A stretch of 25,328 bases of DNA, taken from JANWHF01 sp036276235 (lineage in GTDB: Bacteria > Planctomycetota > Phycisphaerae > Tepidisphaerales > Tepidisphaeraceae). The notes under the pieces were generated by a model. The model searched no databases, was not told where the DNA came from, and was given only the letters and a program-made list of their open reading frames with translations. Position 1 is the stretch's first letter. The number at the start of each line of letters is the position of its first letter. The translations under genes were made by a program, and so were the position numbers. The stretch is from NCBI GenBank assembly GCA_036276235.1, contig DATBDZ010000116.1, positions 1 to 25,328 of the forward strand, read 5' to 3'. This document shows, piece by piece, positions 23,700 through 25,328 of the stretch.

Positions 23700-23774
23700 G
23701 TCATGCTGAGGTACTCCGAAGCATCTGGCTCATTCGCGCGAGCACCCAGATGCTTCGGAGTACCTCAGCATGAC
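23700..23774. repeat. Type A inverted repeat
   Basis: Perfect inverted arms GTCATGCTGAGG... and ...CCTCAGCATGAC with the GGTACTCC core, around a spacer unlike the one in the other copies. The arms match the 7952-8027 copy. Confidence 0.92.
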
Positions 23775-23894
23775 AGTTGTCTTGAATTCTGAAATGGAAT
23801 GGCGAATAACAACTTGAGTTAGAGCGATCATGCAAAATGTTGGGAGCACCGGTGGTGGAGAAAAAATGCCCACCAAAGTTGAACCACATCGCCA

Positions 23895-25301
23895 ATGAGT
23901 ACAGTTCCGATCACCAGCGCAGCGGATTTAGAACGGCGCCCGACGACATCGTCGATGGGCTTGAGTCGGCACGCCTACAACGTGGGTCTGACTTGCGTGC
24001 ACTGCGGCCTCTGTCTCCCCAGTTGCCCGACCTACCTGCAAACCAGCCACGAAGCCGATTCTCCGCGCGGGCGGATTCAGCTCATGCTCGGCCTTGCCGA
24101 TGGAAAATTCGAGCCAACTGCGAGCGTGCGCGAGCATCTGGATTTGTGCCTCGATTGCCGCGGGTGCGAAACCGCCTGCCCGAGCGGCGTCGTCTATCAC
24201 GAGCTGATCGAGGAAACCCGGGCGAATCTTGCCGCCACCCAATCGGCAAGCGTCCAATCGCGGTTCATGCGATGGCTGTTCTTTAATGTCTTCACGAAAC
24301 CGACGCGGCTGAAACTCGCACTGCTTCCCGCACGAATTCTCCAGAAGATCGGCGTTTATCGCCTGCTTCGCAAAGCCGGCGTCTTTCGGTTGCTTCCATT
24401 GCAATTGCAGAAGATGGAACAAATGCTGCCGCCGGAGGGTTCGCTCTGGCCGGCGGCGCTGCCCGCGATGACGCCCCGCGCGAAGACGGATAAGCCGCAA
24501 CGGCGAGCCGAATTTTTCGCGGGGTGCATCGGCTCGGTGATGTACGAGGAGGTGAATCGTCAGGCCGTCGAGCTTTTGGCGGCTAGCGGCGCGGACGTGA
24601 CGGTTTCAAAGTCGCAGGTTTGCTGCGGCGCGATCCACCTTCACGGCGGCGACCGCGAAGCCGCCCGCAAGCTCGCCCGCCAAAACATCGACGCGATGGA
24701 GCGAAGCGAGAACGGCAGTCAGGATTTTGTCGTCAGCGCTGTCGCTGGCTGTGGGGCGATGTTGCGGGAATATGATTCGTTGCTGGCGGATGATCCGGCG
24801 TATGCCGATCGTGCAAAGAAATTCGTGGAGCGTGTGCGCGATGTGAGCGAGGCGCTTGTCGAACTTGGTCCGCCGACGTTGAAACGGAGCATCGATCAGA
24901 CCGCGACGTATCATGATGCATGTCATCTGGCCCATGCGCAGAAGGTGACGGCCGCGCCGCGAAAATTGCTGGCGATGGTCCCCGGACTGAAGATGACGCC
25001 GCTCCACGAAAATGAGATCTGCTGCGGGGCGGCGGGGACATACAATCTGACGCAGCCGCAGATGTCGGCCAGCCTGGCGGAGCGCAAGCTCAACAACATC
25101 GCCGCCACCGGCGCGAAGATCTGCGTGACGGGAAATGTTGGGTGCGCGATGCAGATTCGGTCTGCCGCCGAGGCGCGCGGATCGGAGCTGCGTGTGGCGC
25201 ATCCGGTGGAGCTATTGCATGAGGCGGCATTCGGTGAACCGGACGCGCGCGCCGCGCGCCAAGAACCCTCTCCCCTGTACTCAGGGGAGAGGGCAGGGTG
25301 A
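23895..25301 (+). CDS. glcF: Glycolate oxidase iron-sulfur subunit GlcF
   Basis: A 468-residue iron-sulfur subunit that passes electrons from the flavin subunits to the respiratory chain. Two 4Fe-4S clusters are predicted: CVHCGLCLPSCP (34-45) and CLDCRGCETACP (85-96). Two Cys-Cys-Gly domains follow, VCCGAIHLHGG and ICCGAAGTYNL (about 240 and 375), the CCG signature of this family. The ATG at 23895 has no obvious ribosome site. The last 12 residues (EPSPLYSGERAG) are encoded by a type C hairpin repeat, so the natural C-terminus has been replaced or extended; the conserved domain ends before this. It pairs with glcE upstream. A lactate-utilisation or other CCG-domain subunit is an alternative, but the pairing with GlcE favours GlcF. 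Confidence 0.92.
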   Translation: MSTVPITSAADLERRPTTSSMGLSRHAYNVGLTCVHCGLCLPSCPTYLQTSHEADSPRGRIQLMLGLADGKFEPTASVREHLDLCLDCRGCETACPSGVVYHELIEETRANLAATQSASVQSRFMRWLFFNVFTKPTRLKLALLPARILQKIGVYRLLRKAGVFRLLPLQLQKMEQMLPPEGSLWPAALPAMTPRAKTDKPQRRAEFFAGCIGSVMYEEVNRQAVELLAASGADVTVSKSQVCCGAIHLHGGDREAARKLARQNIDAMERSENGSQDFVVSAVAGCGAMLREYDSLLADDPAYADRAKKFVERVRDVSEALVELGPPTLKRSIDQTATYHDACHLAHAQKVTAAPRKLLAMVPGLKMTPLHENEICCGAAGTYNLTQPQMSASLAERKLNNIAATGAKICVTGNVGCAMQIRSAAEARGSELRVAHPVELLHEAAFGEPDARAARQEPSPLYSGERAG

Positions 25302-25303
25302 GG
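25266..25303. repeat. Type C single arm overlapping the end of glcF
   Basis: A perfect 12-base-pair hairpin, CCCTCTCCCCTG-TACT-CAGGGGAGAGGG (25266-25293), followed by CAGGGTGAGGGG. It is the inverted form of the right arm at 4485-4506. It contributes the last codons of glcF; the stop codon lies in its G-rich tail. It could also end transcription. Any inverted partner would lie beyond the window. Confidence 0.9.
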
Positions 25304-25328
25304 GGCGCGTGGCACGGGCGTCTCGCCG

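Larger units (their letters stand above)
23593..23894. other. Repeat-filled spacer between glcE and glcF
   Basis: This 302-base stretch contains a single type C arm and a type A element, described separately, plus about 120 bases before glcF without recognisable features. No gene was seen. Confidence 0.6.

Noticed and set aside
23628..23774. Possible insertion sequence between glcE and glcF
   Set aside because: No transposase reading frame; only short non-coding repeats are present.

Overview
This 25.3 kb window is GC-rich chromosomal DNA, probably from a bacterium of the Planctomycetota (a Phycisphaerae-like lineage is my guess). The lineage is an inference. It rests on a Tat-exported Gfo/Idh/MocA oxidoreductase, a Uma2-family nuclease, frequent TTG and GTG starts, a phoH-pgpH pair, and a very high density of short palindromic repeats between genes. 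No rRNA, tRNA, CRISPR array or complete transposon was seen.

Layout. (1) 1-1300: a minus-strand protein with four predicted helix-turn-helix units, flanked by repeats. (2) 1482-4344, minus strand: a cation/proton exchanger (cax type) translationally coupled to a protein with an SPFH-like N-terminus and a beta-propeller C-terminus. (3) 4717-6557, minus: a Uma2 nuclease and a Tat-exported Gfo/Idh/MocA oxidoreductase. (4) 6883-10433, minus: a cytoplasmic Gfo/Idh/MocA dehydrogenase, an MFS transporter overlapping it by 4 bases, and a TauD-like dioxygenase, which look like an uptake and catabolism set. (5) 10733-13063, plus: an aldo/keto reductase and an amidohydrolase lipoprotein. (6) 13545-16665: an orphan Xre/MbcA-like antitoxin divergent from a PstI/BsuBI-type methyltransferase-endonuclease pair of lower GC, probably an acquired defence island. 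(7) 16780-17004: a small membrane protein. (8) 17382-20717: phoH followed by pgpH, a 7TM-HD c-di-AMP phosphodiesterase candidate. (9) 21517-25301: a GNAT acetyltransferase and a YfcE-like phosphoesterase on minus, divergent from glcE and glcF, two glycolate oxidase subunits. glcD is not in the window.

The most striking structure is non-coding. At least five differently sequenced repeat families (types A, C, E, a GTAGGG-headed type D, and an array at 10476-10614) sit between genes, usually as inverted pairs. In A, C, E and the array the arms are themselves small hairpins with the same four-base loop, TACT on one strand and AGTA on the other. Stem sequences differ completely between families but stay paired. 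This looks like a REP/BIME system in which the loop, not the stem, is the conserved mark. One copy forms the last 12 codons of glcF. Another family (B), built of AGTTGYY heptamers, touches the phoH stop codon and recurs nested inside a type A element.
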